Shown: positions 1 through 7,817 of the stretch, one piece after another
Numbering within the stretch: the first letter of the stretch is position 1
Layout: each line of letters begins with the position of its first letter
Source: Methanoregula sp.
GTDB lineage: Archaea > Halobacteriota > Methanomicrobia > Methanomicrobiales > Methanospirillaceae
Direction: 5' to 3'
DNA: 10,809 nucleotides
NCBI GenBank assembly: GCA_003136075.1
Contig: PNBP01000096.1
Span: 6,753 to 17,561, forward strand
Notes under the pieces: generated by a model
What the model was told of the DNA's origin: nothing
The model's database searches: none
Seen by the model: only the letters and a program-made list of their open reading frames with translations
Position numbers and translations under genes: made by a program

Positions 1-944
1 AATACCGGCGCTGTGCAGCACATATTGCAGAGTTGGCCGGACAGGTCACTGCACTTTCCCCGCTGGAAAAAAAGCCAGATGGATTTTTCCCGGTAATGGA
101 GCACCCCCATTTTGGTTATACGGATAATACGGGGAAAGACACGTTCGAACAATCCGTAAACCGGATAAAGGAGCATATCGTCGCCGGGGATATATTTCAG
201 GCTGTGCTCTCCCGCAGGATGGACTGTCCTGTCGGTCATGATCCATTCCCTATCTACACGGCCCTTCGCGGGATTAATCCCAGCCCGTATATGTATTACC
301 TTGATTTTGGCGACGAGCAGGTAATCGGTGCAAGCCCGGAGATGCTTGTACGGGTAGAAAAACGGCGTGTAACCACCGTACCTATCGCGGGGACACGCCC
401 CCGGGGACAAGACCTTGAGGAGGACAAACGCTTCGCGCAGGATCTCCTGAAGGACAAAAAAGAGCGGGCTGAGCATACGATGCTTGTCGATTTGGCGAGA
501 AATGATGTCGGACGGGTCTGCAAATTCGGATCCGTTGAAGTCTCCGAATTTATGGGCATCGAGAAGTTTTCCCACGTGCAACACATCGTGTCGACCGTTC
601 ATGGGACACTCATGGACCATCTCGACTGTTACGATGCGCTCAAATCCTGTTTCCCTGCCGGGACGGTATCAGGTGCACCTAAGATCCGTGCGATGCAGAT
701 CATCAGCGAAACAGAGTCGGATTCACGGGGGCTCTATGCGGGCGCCGTGGGATATATCGGCTTCGATCGCAACCTCGAGTTTGCAATCGCAATCCGCACT
801 GTGAGCGTACGTGACGGTCGTGCCAGCGTTCAGGTAGGTGCCGGCATTGTTGCTGATTCTGTTCCTGAAAATGAGTGGAACGAGACTGAAAACAAAGCGG
901 CAGCAATGATGCGGGCGATTGAGCGGGCGGGGGTATCTCCATGA
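1..944 (+). CDS. trpE: Anthranilate synthase component I (TrpE), 5' truncated
   Basis: TrpE uses chorismate and ammonia (delivered by TrpG) to make anthranilate, the first committed step of tryptophan synthesis in the cytoplasm. The frame is open from base 3, so the gene starts left of the window; 313 C-terminal residues are visible, most of the chorismate-binding domain. Clear motifs are NPSPYM (276-293, part of the tryptophan feedback site), IAGTRPRG (384-407), EHTMLVDLARND (471-506), FPAGTVSGAPK (651-683) and GAGIVADS (837-860), followed by the usual ENKA helix. The N-terminal LLES feedback motif lies outside the window. The TTG at 33 is internal and not the real start. The NPSPYM motif and the adjacent trpG favour TrpE over the related PabB or isochorismate synthases. 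The stop overlaps the trpG start as ATGA (941-944), which suggests translational coupling. Confidence 0.96.
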   Translation, partial: YRRCAAHIAELAGQVTALSPLEKKPDGFFPVMEHPHFGYTDNTGKDTFEQSVNRIKEHIVAGDIFQAVLSRRMDCPVGHDPFPIYTALRGINPSPYMYYLDFGDEQVIGASPEMLVRVEKRRVTTVPIAGTRPRGQDLEEDKRFAQDLLKDKKERAEHTMLVDLARNDVGRVCKFGSVEVSEFMGIEKFSHVQHIVSTVHGTLMDHLDCYDALKSCFPAGTVSGAPKIRAMQIISETESDSRGLYAGAVGYIGFDRNLEFAIAIRTVSVRDGRASVQVGAGIVADSVPENEWNETENKAAAMMRAIERAGVSP

Positions 945-1525
945 AAGTGTTGATCGTTGACTGCTATGACAGCTTTACGTTCAACCTGTACCAGCAGGTC
1001 GGCATGACAGGTGCAAAGCCTGTTGTGATGCCATGTGATGCCCCGCTTGATCATCTGCAGAAAACCGGGTGCGACCGGATTATCCTGTCACCGGGACCTG
1101 GTACACCCGAGGATTCCGGTGTCTGTTTGGATGTCCTTGACACAATGAGCCATACGATCCCTACGCTAGGCGTCTGTCTCGGGCACCAGGCAATCTGCAC
1201 CGTATTTGGCGGCAAAGTAGTACAGTCAGGACACCTGATGCATGGCAAGACATCGGAGATCCGCCATGACGGAAAAGGGATCTATGCAGGGATCCCCACG
1301 CCATTTACGGCAACACGATACCATTCGCTGGTGGCTTCCCGCGACTCGCTCCCACCGGAACTTGTTGTCACCGCTGAAAGCCTTGACGATGGCTGCGTGA
1401 TGGGTATACGCCATACCCGGTATCCCATTGAAGGAGTGCAGTTCCACCCTGAGAGTGTCCTATCTCCCGATGGAGGACAGATTATCCACAATTTTCTCAG
1501 GGGAAAAGACCGGGAGATGACGTAA
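941..1525 (+). CDS. trpG: Anthranilate synthase component II, glutamine amidotransferase (TrpG)
   Basis: TrpG hydrolyses glutamine and passes ammonia to TrpE. The 194-residue protein is a stand-alone class I amidotransferase of normal length, not fused to TrpD as in enteric bacteria. The oxyanion region reads [11 protein letters not shown] (50-60), the nucleophile is Cys79 in GVCLGHQ, and the rest of the triad is His169 and Glu171 in QFHPES. HGKTSEI (101-107) and YHSLV (127-131) are typical of the anthranilate/aminodeoxychorismate group. PabA and TrpG cannot be separated by motifs alone; the position between trpE and trpD argues for TrpG, although a dual role is possible. A G-rich stretch (925-933) serves as ribosome binding site, and the start overlaps the trpE stop by four bases. 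Confidence 0.96.
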   Translation: MKVLIVDCYDSFTFNLYQQVGMTGAKPVVMPCDAPLDHLQKTGCDRIILSPGPGTPEDSGVCLDVLDTMSHTIPTLGVCLGHQAICTVFGGKVVQSGHLMHGKTSEIRHDGKGIYAGIPTPFTATRYHSLVASRDSLPPELVVTAESLDDGCVMGIRHTRYPIEGVQFHPESVLSPDGGQIIHNFLRGKDREMT

Positions 1526-1527
1526 CG

Positions 1528-2541
1528 ATGAAAGAAGTCATCGCAAAACTGGTGGAAGGTAAGGATCTGACCACGGAAGAAGCAAGAACGATGATGAATA
1601 TAATCATGGAGGGAAAAGCCACGCAGGCACAGATCGGCAGTATCCTTACCGCACTGCGAATTAAAGGTGAAACTCCGACAGAGATCGCTGCTTTTGCCCG
1701 GGTTATGCGTGACCACGCAGTCATGGTCCACCCACAGGCTCAGGGGTTACTCGTGGACACCTGCGGTACTGGTGGGGACGGCGCACAGACGTTCAATATC
1801 AGCACTGCTGCTGCATTCGTCGCCGCAGGTGCCGGGGTTCCCATCGTCAAACATGGCAACCGCGGCGTGAGCAGCCGGTGCGGGTCGGCAGACGTGCTTG
1901 CCGCGCTTGGTGTCAATATTGCTGCTGACCCTGCCCTTCAGGCACGCATACTTGAAACTACCGGTATCACATTCCTCTTTGCCCCCAACCACCACCCGGC
2001 AATGCGACATGTCATGGCGGCCCGGCAGGATATCGGGTGCCGGACAATCTTCAACCTGCTAGGACCGCTTTCAAACCCTGCCGGAGCACAGGCACAGGTA
2101 CTTGGCGTCTATCATAAGGATCTCACCGAACCAGTTGCCCGCGTGCTGCAGATCCTGAACGTGTCCCGGGCGATGGTGGTTCACGGGAACGGTCTTGATG
2201 AGATCACCACAACAGGTGACACGACAGTAACAGAACTGAGTCATGGCGAAATACGGAACTATACCCTCTCACCGGATATGTTTGGTTTTCCCCGGGCATC
2301 GGTTTTGGATCTCAAAGGGGGGAGCCCGGAGGAGAACGCCCGTATGCTCCGCGAAATCCTGCAGGGAAAAACCGGGCCGGCACGGGACATTGTTCTCATG
2401 AATGCCGGTGCAGCGATCTATGTAGGAGACCGGGCACAGACTCTTGAGGAAGGGATAACTCTTGCATCAGATTCCCTTGATTCGGGACATGCGGTTGATA
2501 AGCTCGACGCACTTGTGCTGGCAACCGGGGGTGCCACATGA
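1528..2541 (+). CDS. trpD: Anthranilate phosphoribosyltransferase (TrpD)
   Basis: TrpD transfers the phosphoribosyl group of PRPP to anthranilate. The 337 residues match the family length. The helical N-terminal domain (about 1-70) is followed by the PRPP loop GTGGD (80-84), NIST (90-93), the anthranilate/PRPP-binding KHGNR (108-112) and the magnesium-binding pair Asp223-Glu224 in GLDEI, all at the positions expected for archaeal Trp[10 protein letters not shown] (175-183) is also characteristic. The ATG lies two bases after the trpG stop, with GGGAGATGA (1512-1520) as ribosome binding site inside trpG. The 3' end overlaps trpC by four bases. A thymidine phosphorylase-type relative is excluded by the GTGGD and KHGNR motifs and by the operon. 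Confidence 0.97.
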   Translation: MKEVIAKLVEGKDLTTEEARTMMNIIMEGKATQAQIGSILTALRIKGETPTEIAAFARVMRDHAVMVHPQAQGLLVDTCGTGGDGAQTFNISTAAAFVAAGAGVPIVKHGNRGVSSRCGSADVLAALGVNIAADPALQARILETTGITFLFAPNHHPAMRHVMAARQDIGCRTIFNLLGPLSNPAGAQAQVLGVYHKDLTEPVARVLQILNVSRAMVVHGNGLDEITTTGDTTVTELSHGEIRNYTLSPDMFGFPRASVLDLKGGSPEENARMLREILQGKTGPARDIVLMNAGAAIYVGDRAQTLEEGITLASDSLDSGHAVDKLDALVLATGGAT

Positions 2542-3296
2542 TGATACTCGATGAAATTATCCGGCGCACCGAAAAGAGGGTGGCAGAACTACCGCCAACA
2601 TTTTCAAAACCCACCCATGTCGCCCATGTAAGCCTGAAAGATGCTATCAAGGGGGCCAGACAAAAAAATGCCATCATTGCCGAGATCAAATGCGCTTCGC
2701 CGTCGCGGGGCGTCATTCGAAGAAATGTGGACATGCCGATGATGGCCGGGGTGTTTGTGGACCGGGGTTGTGTCGCACTGTCAATCCTTACCGAGCCATA
2801 TTTCTTTGGGGGTGTACAAGATGACATTGCAAAGGTGAAATCCGCGGTCAATGTACCGGTGCTCAGGAAAGATTTCATCATTGACAAACGACAGATTGGA
2901 GAGACCCGTTCACTCGGGGCTGACGCGGTACTTCTCATCGCCGCCGTACTCGGAGACCAGCTGCCGGATTTTGTTGATGAGACATATGATGCCGGTCTTG
3001 AACCGCTTGTCGAAGTCCGCACGGATGAAGAGGTCAGGTACGCTCTTGCCACGAGGGCCCAGCTTATCGGTATTAACAACCGGGATCTCACAACGCTGTC
3101 GATCAACCGGTCTGCTACACGGCACCTTTCAGAGCCGATACGGGCAGCCGGCAAAACCGTGATTTCGGAGAGCGGGATTCGATCGTCAGATGATATACGT
3201 GAGATGCGTCCCTACTGCGACGCATTTCTCATCGGGTCAGCAATTATGTCCGATCGAAAACCGGGAAGAAAACTGGAGGAACTGGTATGCGCATAA
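2538..3296 (+). CDS. trpC: Indole-3-glycerol phosphate synthase (TrpC)
   Basis: TrpC is a (beta/alpha)8 barrel enzyme that decarboxylates and cyclises carboxyphenylaminodeoxyribulose phosphate to indole-3-glycerol phosphate. Recognisable features are [10 protein letters not shown] (49-58, with Glu49 and the catalytic Lys51), LTEPYFFGG (84-92), the second catalytic lysine Lys111 in LRKDF, Glu159 in LVEV, Asn180 in GINNRDL, and Glu211-Ser212 in ISESGI followed by the phosphate-binding LIGSA (231-235). It is 252 residues long and separate from TrpF, unlike the fused enteric enzyme. Two ATGs are adjacent (2538 and 2541); the first overlaps the trpD stop as ATGA and is chosen for that reason. The 3' end overlaps trpF by ten bases. 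Confidence 0.97.
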   Translation: MMILDEIIRRTEKRVAELPPTFSKPTHVAHVSLKDAIKGARQKNAIIAEIKCASPSRGVIRRNVDMPMMAGVFVDRGCVALSILTEPYFFGGVQDDIAKVKSAVNVPVLRKDFIIDKRQIGETRSLGADAVLLIAAVLGDQLPDFVDETYDAGLEPLVEVRTDEEVRYALATRAQLIGINNRDLTTLSINRSATRHLSEPIRAAGKTVISESGIRSSDDIREMRPYCDAFLIGSAIMSDRKPGRKLEELVCA

Positions 3297-3862
3297 AATG
3301 CTGCGGGATCACCCGCCCGGAGGATGCACGGTTTGCAGAACAGGCAGGCGCTGACGCCATTGGTGTGGTGATGTTCAGCAATTCTTCACCCCGCTCGGTT
3401 TCCGTGACCGTCGCACAGGACATTTTCCATTCGGTCGGGCCCCTTATTACGACCGTGGTTGTCACCCAAACCACATCGGAATCGGATCTTGCCCGTATTC
3501 TTGAGATAAAACCTGACGCGATACAGATCTCGCACCCATTTATGTTCCGGCGTGATCCGGGAGTCCGTATTATCCGGGCAATCAGACCCGAAAATCCTCT
3601 GCCCGATGATTGCGATGCGATAGTCGTGGACGACAGCCAAGGCGGGGGAAAACCGTTTGGCCGTTCGTTTGCCCGCGACGCGGTCACACGATCGAAGGTG
3701 CCGGTTATTCTCGCCGGCGGGCTGACACCGGAGAATGTCGGCGAAGCCATCCGGGAGATCCACCCGTATGCCGTTGATGTCGCCACGGGTATCGAGCGGT
3801 CACCGGGAATAAAAGACCCGGATAAGATACGGGCATTTATCGCTGCCGTACTGGAGGTATGA
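3287..3862 (+). CDS. trpF: Phosphoribosylanthranilate isomerase (TrpF)
   Basis: TrpF carries out the Amadori rearrangement of phosphoribosylanthranilate. The N-terminus MRIKCCGIT carries the catalytic cysteine (Cys6 in KxCG), GADAIGVV (21-28) follows, the general-acid aspartate is probably Asp115 in VVDD, and the phosphate sites are AGGLTPENV and the [14 protein letters not shown] segment near the C-terminus. At 191 residues it is slightly short. The loop after the aspartate reads GGGKPFG instead of the more usual GGTGxxFDW, so the barrel is somewhat divergent there, though the catalytic residues are kept. The ATG lies ten bases before the trpC stop, and a good ribosome binding site GGAGGA (3275-3280) sits six bases upstream inside trpC, which supports this start. 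Confidence 0.94.
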   Translation: MRIKCCGITRPEDARFAEQAGADAIGVVMFSNSSPRSVSVTVAQDIFHSVGPLITTVVVTQTTSESDLARILEIKPDAIQISHPFMFRRDPGVRIIRAIRPENPLPDDCDAIVVDDSQGGGKPFGRSFARDAVTRSKVPVILAGGLTPENVGEAIREIHPYAVDVATGIERSPGIKDPDKIRAFIAAVLEV

Positions 3863-3863
3863 C

Positions 3864-5036
3864 ATGGAACCAAAAGGCAGATTTGGGAAATATGGCGGGC
3901 AGTATGTGCCGGAACCACTCATGAACGCCCTCTACGAACTTGAGGAGGGTTATTGCACGGCAGTCAGTGATCCGGAATTTGCCAGAGAACTTGCGGCATA
4001 CCAAACGGAATACGCTGGGCGGCCAACCCCGCTCACGTTCTGCAAAAACATGTCCCGGGACCTGGGATTCAAAGTATACTTAAAACGTGAGGATCTGGTT
4101 CATGGAGGATCACATAAGCTCAACAACACGCTCGGACAGGCGCTGCTGGCACAGCGCATGGGAAAAAAGCGCCTGATCGCAGAGACCGGCGCTGGGCAGC
4201 ACGGGGTCGCAACCGCAATTGCCGGCGCTGCGCTCGGGTTTTCCGTTGAAGTATTCATGGGGGAAGTGGATACAAAACGCCAGGCACTGAATGTCTTTCG
4301 GATGGAGCTGATGGGTGCAAAGGTGATACCGGTAACCTCTGGCACCCGTACCTTGAAAGACGCCACAAACGAAGCATTGCGGAACTGGGTGGCTCATGTG
4401 CAGGATACCTACTACCTGATAGGTTCGGTTGTCGGCCCGCATCCTTACCCTACCATAGTACGGGACTTCCAGTCAGTGATCGGCAGGGAGACACGGGAAC
4501 AGATTCTCAGGAAAGAGGGACGGTTCCCGGACACCATTGTTGCCTGCGTTGGGGGTGGATCGAATGCGATCGGCATGTTTCACCCGTTCCTGAATGATGA
4601 GGTCGAATTGATCGGGGTTGAAGCCGCGGGTGAGGGAGTTAAAACCGGTCACCATTCCGCAACACTCTCATGCGGCGATCCGGGGGTGCTGCACGGTACC
4701 CTCTCCTACCTGTTGCAGGATGCCGTTGGCCAGGTACTGCCAACGCACAGTGTCGCCGCCGGCCTCGATTACCCGGGTGTCGGCCCGGAGCATGCGATGC
4801 TCAAGGACACCCGGCGGGTCACCTACGAGGCAGTACAAGACTCTGGTGTTCTGGAGGCTTTCAGGTACCTCTCACGAACGGAAGGGATCATCCCCGCCCT
4901 CGAATCCGCCCATGCCGTCGCATATGTCCTGAAGAACACAGAAAGATTCGACAACAACGATATCGTTGTGATCAACCTCTCCGGGCGGGGCGACAAGGAT
5001 ATTGCCGGGATAGCAGATGTCACGGGGGGTTCATAA
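3864..5036 (+). CDS. trpB: Tryptophan synthase beta chain (TrpB, TrpB1 type)
   Basis: TrpB condenses indole with serine using pyridoxal phosphate and works in a complex with TrpA. The 390 residues match the standard TrpB1 length. The N-terminus [16 protein letters not shown] is typical. Lys85 in GGSHKLNN forms the Schiff base, Glu107 in ETGAGQHG is the catalytic acid, GGGSN (230-234) binds the cofactor phosphate, and Ser373 in LSGRGDKD contacts the pyridine nitrogen. [21 protein letters not shown] (132-152) is the usual COMM-domain region. Direct linkage to trpA and the N-terminal signature make the longer TrpB2 paralogue unlikely. The ATG is one base after the trpF stop, with GGAGGT (3853-3858) as ribosome binding site. 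Confidence 0.97.
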   Translation: MEPKGRFGKYGGQYVPEPLMNALYELEEGYCTAVSDPEFARELAAYQTEYAGRPTPLTFCKNMSRDLGFKVYLKREDLVHGGSHKLNNTLGQALLAQRMGKKRLIAETGAGQHGVATAIAGAALGFSVEVFMGEVDTKRQALNVFRMELMGAKVIPVTSGTRTLKDATNEALRNWVAHVQDTYYLIGSVVGPHPYPTIVRDFQSVIGRETREQILRKEGRFPDTIVACVGGGSNAIGMFHPFLNDEVELIGVEAAGEGVKTGHHSATLSCGDPGVLHGTLSYLLQDAVGQVLPTHSVAAGLDYPGVGPEHAMLKDTRRVTYEAVQDSGVLEAFRYLSRTEGIIPALESAHAVAYVLKNTERFDNNDIVVINLSGRGDKDIAGIADVTGGS

Positions 5037-5836
5037 TGGGACGAATCGATGACGTATTCCGCAAAAAAGGGGGCACGGCATTTATCGGGTTTGCCGTTGC
5101 CGGGGATCCGGACAGGGATACGTCAGTGAATATCGCCCGGGCACTCATCGCTGGCGGGACTGACATTCTTGAGCTCGGTGTACCATTCTCGGATCCGGTC
5201 GCTGATGGCCCCACAATCCAGAAGGCAGACGAACGGGCACTTGCTGCCGGCACCACACCGGATACGATCTTTTCGATAGTCAAAGAAATCCGGGAAGGTT
5301 CGCCGGTACCGATTGTACTCCTCACGTATTACAACACGGTATACCAGCGGGGTATCGATCGTTTCTACCGGGAAGCCCGTGATGCCGGTGTGGACGGTAT
5401 TCTCATCGCAGATATGCCCGTAGAGGAATCAGATGACGTGACAAAAACCGCCGCACACTATGGCATTGCTCCTATCTTCCTGATCTCGCAGACAACCACG
5501 GACAAACGGATAGACCGGATTATGAGCCGGGCGGGAGGATACCTGTATCTTGTCTCGGTTCTTGGTGTAACCGGCGCCCGTGAAACGGTTTCCCCCGACG
5601 CTCTGGATCTCTTGCACCGGGTCAGAAACCATACATCACTGCCGCTCGCATTGGGTTTTGGGATCTCAACACCAGAACAGGTGAAGACTTGTGTCCAGGC
5701 GGGTGCTGATGGGGTCATTGTCGGGAGCGCCATTGTGGATATGGTGGAAAAGTACCTGCACGATCAGCAAGCGATGACTGCTGAACTCACGAGTTACATC
5801 TATGGTATGAAATCAGCCGCAAACCGATCGCCGTAA
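5036..5836 (+). CDS. trpA: Tryptophan synthase alpha chain (TrpA)
   Basis: TrpA cleaves indole-3-glycerol phosphate to indole and glyceraldehyde 3-phosphate and channels indole to TrpB. The true start is the ATG overlapping the trpB stop by one base (TAATG), with GGGGGG (5024-5029) upstream, giving 266 residues. The frame stays open back to 4670, but that part lies wholly inside trpB and is not TrpA-like. Motifs are AGDPD (22-26), ELGVPFSDPVADGPTIQ (46-62) with catalytic Glu46 and Asp57, LLTYYN, GILIADMPVEE, YLVSVLGVTGAR, and the phosphate loop GFGIS with ADGVIVGSAIV near the C-terminus. It is the last gene of the operon; 54 bases follow before the next start. Confidence 0.97.
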   Translation: MGRIDDVFRKKGGTAFIGFAVAGDPDRDTSVNIARALIAGGTDILELGVPFSDPVADGPTIQKADERALAAGTTPDTIFSIVKEIREGSPVPIVLLTYYNTVYQRGIDRFYREARDAGVDGILIADMPVEESDDVTKTAAHYGIAPIFLISQTTTDKRIDRIMSRAGGYLYLVSVLGVTGARETVSPDALDLLHRVRNHTSLPLALGFGISTPEQVKTCVQAGADGVIVGSAIVDMVEKYLHDQQAMTAELTSYIYGMKSAANRSP

Positions 5837-5850
5837 TTTTCGATCCCCCA

Positions 5851-5859
5851 TATTTTTAT
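5851..5859 (+). promoter_or_regulatory. Putative TATA box for the lipoprotein gene
   Basis: TATTTTTAT lies in the short gap after trpA. An archaeal start site about 25 bases downstream (near 5880) would give a leader of about ten bases before the ATG at 5891. This suggests the lipoprotein gene has its own promoter. It is assigned from spacing and composition only. Confidence 0.4.
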
Positions 5860-5890
5860 CACCGGACAATCAATAACCCTCCTTGGTAAT

Positions 5891-6202
5891 ATGATGTCCA
5901 GAAACAGTATTTTCCTCTTTATGGGGCTTTGTCTGATCGCCGGTATTTTTATCGCCGGATGTACCCAGCCTTTAACCCCAGTACCGACGCAAACCGTAAC
6001 ACCAACCATTCAGCCGGCATCAGCGGGCATGAAAAATCCTGCATCAGTGAACTGCGGGAATATCGGAGGTACTAACGAGATTAAGAAAAATGCGGACAGC
6101 AGTGAATACGGCATGTGTATCTTTGCAAACGGTACCTCCTGCGAGGAATGGGCGCTCTTCCGTGGAGAAGGGTGCAACGCCGGTCCGGTGCCGGCAAAAT
6201 AA
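5891..6202 (+). CDS. Small lipoprotein with a DUF333-type cysteine domain
   Basis: This 103-residue protein has a hydrophobic signal segment (about 6-21) ending in the lipobox IAGC with Cys24 as the expected lipidated residue, so it should be exported and anchored outside the cytoplasmic membrane. A Thr/Pro/Gln linker (25-46) follows. The C-terminal part (47-95) begins MKNPASVNCGNIGG and contains YGMCIF, SCEEWALFRGEGC and four cysteines (55, 76, 84, 95). This matches my knowledge of the DUF333 family, sometimes labelled putative hemolysin without functional proof. The paired cysteines probably form disulfides. The function is unknown. ATGs at 5891 and 5894 are equally possible starts; no strong ribosome binding site is seen. 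It probably is not part of the trp pathway despite its closeness. Confidence 0.85.
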   Translation: MMSRNSIFLFMGLCLIAGIFIAGCTQPLTPVPTQTVTPTIQPASAGMKNPASVNCGNIGGTNEIKKNADSSEYGMCIFANGTSCEEWALFRGEGCNAGPVPAK

Positions 6203-6214
6203 TTTTCTTTTTTT
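6203..6214 (+). terminator. T-tract terminator after the lipoprotein gene
   Basis: Directly after the lipoprotein stop the plus strand reads TTTTCTTTTTTT. A T-rich tract without an obvious hairpin is typical of archaeal transcription termination. It could also end transcripts reading through from the trp operon. Confidence 0.5.
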
Positions 6215-6220
6215 AGTCAT

Positions 6221-6751
6221 TCATTCTACTTTTTCCGCACGGTACCCGTGGGATGCAAGAATCGTGATGACATTATTAACCCATTCATGATCTTCGGCAT
6301 GCTGTGAGGCAAATGGGTGGGGGATATGGGCGATCTTTTCCTTCCAGAGAGCGGCAAGTATCTCGTCCTGTGTCCTGAGCTCATTAATCCCGATTACTTT
6401 GCCGCGAAGTTCGCCGCTTGGCTGGTGGTGGATGAGCATCCGGTAGCAGAGGAAATCCCTGCAAACGGACGGGCGGGTGGGGTAGACTGCGCAGACAAAA
6501 CCCTTGCCACAAGGATGTTTCCGCAAAAAAATGCAGCCTTTATGGGATGTGCCGGCATTCTTTTCGTCCAGATTGGTGAATTCTTCATCAATTTCTTCGG
6601 CAAATTCCGGCAGTACATGAACCTGGAAAATCTCGTTCGTGACACCATACCGGCAAATGTAATCCCGGTCATTGATCTGCCGCTCGATTTTGATGAACTC
6701 CCCAAAGCTCTGGCAGCATTTCCCACAGAGGTTGCATTCGAATTTCGCCAT
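6221..6751 (-). CDS. YkgJ-family cysteine cluster protein
   Basis: The 176-residue protein begins MAKFECNLCGKCCQ, giving the CxxCxxCC signature (Cys6, 9, 12, 13) of the YkgJ/UPF0153 family, thought to bind zinc or an Fe-S cluster. More cysteines follow at 33, 73, 81 and 87 and in PTRPSVCRDFLC (Cys97, Cys102), the family's usual CxxYPxRPxxCRxF-like block. No membrane segment or signal peptide is visible, so it should be cytoplasmic. The role is unknown; a metal-binding or redox/maturation function is inferred from the family only. It is a single gene on the minus strand, convergent with the lipoprotein gene (18 bases between stops) and divergent from the small-protein gene. The start is the ATG at 6751, only five codons ahead of the first cluster cysteine. 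Confidence 0.9.
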   Translation of the reverse strand: MAKFECNLCGKCCQSFGEFIKIERQINDRDYICRYGVTNEIFQVHVLPEFAEEIDEEFTNLDEKNAGTSHKGCIFLRKHPCGKGFVCAVYPTRPSVCRDFLCYRMLIHHQPSGELRGKVIGINELRTQDEILAALWKEKIAHIPHPFASQHAEDHEWVNNVITILASHGYRAEKVE

Positions 6752-6785
6752 ACCAGTATCAGGAATTTGTCGGATTGCTCATAAG

Positions 6786-6793
6786 AATATATG
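6786..6793 (-). promoter_or_regulatory. Putative TATA box for the YkgJ-type gene
   Basis: On the minus strand this reads CATATATT, preceded by an A-rich stretch. Its centre is about 39 bases upstream of the start codon, which would give a leader of roughly 13 bases. No clear ribosome binding site is present between them. Confidence 0.4.
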
Positions 6794-6998
6794 GTTTTTT
6801 TAGGTTAAGCTGAGCCATGTATTTTTTTCTCATCTCAACGGGTTCCTTCTTTATTCTGTAAAAAAGCGGGAACTGGTTATTTGGGCAGACAGGTAATTTT
6901 TTTCAAATGCTATGCTGATTTTTTCATCAGTTTTTCTTTTAAAAAAAAGCTAATCTATTAATGTTTTTGGGGGAGACATACCTGTTTAAAGGGACGAT
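6794..6998. other. AT-rich divergent intergenic region with T7 tracts
   Basis: The region between the divergent YkgJ-type gene and small-protein gene has clearly lower GC than its flanks. The plus strand carries T7 tracts at 6795-6801, 6822-6828 and 6897-6903. A small inverted repeat CTGAT/ATCAG (6915-6919 and 6926-6930) is followed by TTTTTCTTTT (6931-6940), which resembles a terminator pointing rightwards although no plus-strand gene lies just before it. TTTTAAAAAAAA (6937-6948) could be the TATA element of the gene at 6999. AAAGGGA (6988-6994) is its probable ribosome binding site. No open frame of note is visible. Confidence 0.5.
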
Positions 6999-7250
6999 AT
7001 GGGCAGAGATGAAGTCAAACCGCCGTGCGCCGCTGATGCATTACAGGGAACACGCCTTGTTGAGATAGACGGAAAACGAGTGGGCATTACCACACTTGAC
7101 GAAACGATTACTAAAGTGATGGGACTTGGACTCCACGACGATACGACCATCATCGCTGAACACATGGCGAGGATCGCTCATAATAATTTTATCCCGGAAG
7201 CTCTGCAGAACGAATATGCAAAGGCCGTGTTTGCAGAATATGTTGCATGA
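6999..7250 (+). CDS. Small conserved protein next to arsC, function unknown
   Basis: The 83-residue soluble protein has a short N-terminal part with a single cysteine (Cys10), then a core with VEIDGKRVGITTLDETI (21-37), a predicted helical middle with HDDTTI, and a C-terminal HNNFIPEALQNEYAKAVFAEYV. From memory this resembles small archaeal proteins with an IDG..VGI..LDE.I core and an F/Y-[IV]-P-x-x-x-x-x-x-Y-x-x-A-L/V-x-x-E-Y end, some carrying the doubtful label NAC family transcription factor and lying near thioredoxin, permease or arsenic genes. I cannot confirm that. No DNA-binding motif is evident. It lies 36 bases before arsC and may be co-transcribed with it. The start is supported by AAAGGGA (6988-6994) and an in-frame stop at 6987. 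Confidence 0.78.
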   Translation: MGRDEVKPPCAADALQGTRLVEIDGKRVGITTLDETITKVMGLGLHDDTTIIAEHMARIAHNNFIPEALQNEYAKAVFAEYVA

Positions 7251-7286
7251 GGATGAAAGTCCGTATGGAAAAAGCACTAAAAAATT

Positions 7287-7745
7287 ATGAGTCGATCCGA
7301 AATGAATAACAATAAATCCCTCATAAAAACCCGCATCCTTTTTATCTGTACCGCAAACGCCGCACGTTCCCAGATGGCAGAGGGATACCTGCGGGCACGC
7401 GATGGTGACCGGTATGAAGTGTTTTCTGCCGGCACACGGCAGTCCCGGGTCAGTCCCCGCGCAATTGAGGTGATGGCAGAGCGGGGCTTTGATATCTCAG
7501 GACATGTTTCAAAAACCCTCGACACTTTTACCGGGATACCCTTCGATCTTGCGGTGACACTCTGCGATAATGCCCACGCCGTCTGCCCAATTGTGCCGTC
7601 TGCCAAAAAAACCATCCATCACGGTTTTGCCGATCCCCACCTTACACCGGGCGACGATGCGGAAATTCTTGAAGGGTACCGCAGGGTGCGGGACGAGATT
7701 ATCCGCTGGATCGACACGACGTTCGGCCCGGGCTCCCCATATTAA
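7287..7745 (+). CDS. arsC: Arsenate reductase, thioredoxin-coupled LMW-phosphatase type (ArsC)
   Basis: This cytoplasmic enzyme reduces arsenate to arsenite using an intramolecular cysteine cascade and thioredoxin. The 152-residue protein has the phosphatase loop CTANAARS (Cys21, Arg27), a redox pair Cys93 and Cys100 in TLCDNAHAVCP, and the acid Asp116 in FADPH. Distances from the first cysteine are 72, 79 and 95 residues, identical to Staphylococcus ArsC as I know it (10, 82, 89, 105), so reductase rather than plain tyrosine phosphatase is favoured. The N-terminus is about 11 residues longer than usual; the ATG at 7302 would shorten it by five and is equally plausible. Neither has a strong ribosome binding site. 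No arsR, arsenite pump or thioredoxin gene is in the window, so the exporter must be elsewhere. Confidence 0.9.
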   Translation: MSRSEMNNNKSLIKTRILFICTANAARSQMAEGYLRARDGDRYEVFSAGTRQSRVSPRAIEVMAERGFDISGHVSKTLDTFTGIPFDLAVTLCDNAHAVCPIVPSAKKTIHHGFADPHLTPGDDAEILEGYRRVRDEIIRWIDTTFGPGSPY

Positions 7746-7783
7746 CTCATTTCGCCCGGATAAGGGCCCGATCCATCTTTTAC

Positions 7784-7795
7784 AATTATAATATA
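7784..7795 (+). promoter_or_regulatory. Putative TATA box upstream of the malic enzyme gene
   Basis: AATTATAATATA stands in the gap after arsC. A start site about 25 bases downstream would fall near 7812-7816, leaving a leader of about 90 bases before the proposed ACG start at 7905 and close to the TTG at 7818. Confidence 0.4.
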
Positions 7796-7817
7796 ACACT
7801 CTGGAGGAGATCGGATT

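Noticed and set aside
2396..3154. 252-codon open frame on the minus strand
   Set aside because: It is antisense to trpD/trpC, has Ser/Arg-rich low-information sequence, and overlaps genes with clear motifs.
3244..3918. 224-codon open frame on the minus strand
   Set aside because: It is antisense to trpF and its neighbours; the composition is that of a shadow frame.
4670..5035. Open 5' extension of the trpA frame across the end of trpB
   Set aside because: It lies fully inside trpB in another frame, is rich in Arg/Pro as expected of a shadow frame, and TrpA homology starts at 5036.
6317..6784. 155-codon open frame on the plus strand
   Set aside because: It mirrors the YkgJ-type gene, whose cysteine motifs on the minus strand are decisive.
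7754..7767. GCCC/GGGC hairpin after arsC as an intrinsic terminator
   Set aside because: The stem has only four base pairs and is not followed directly by a T-run.
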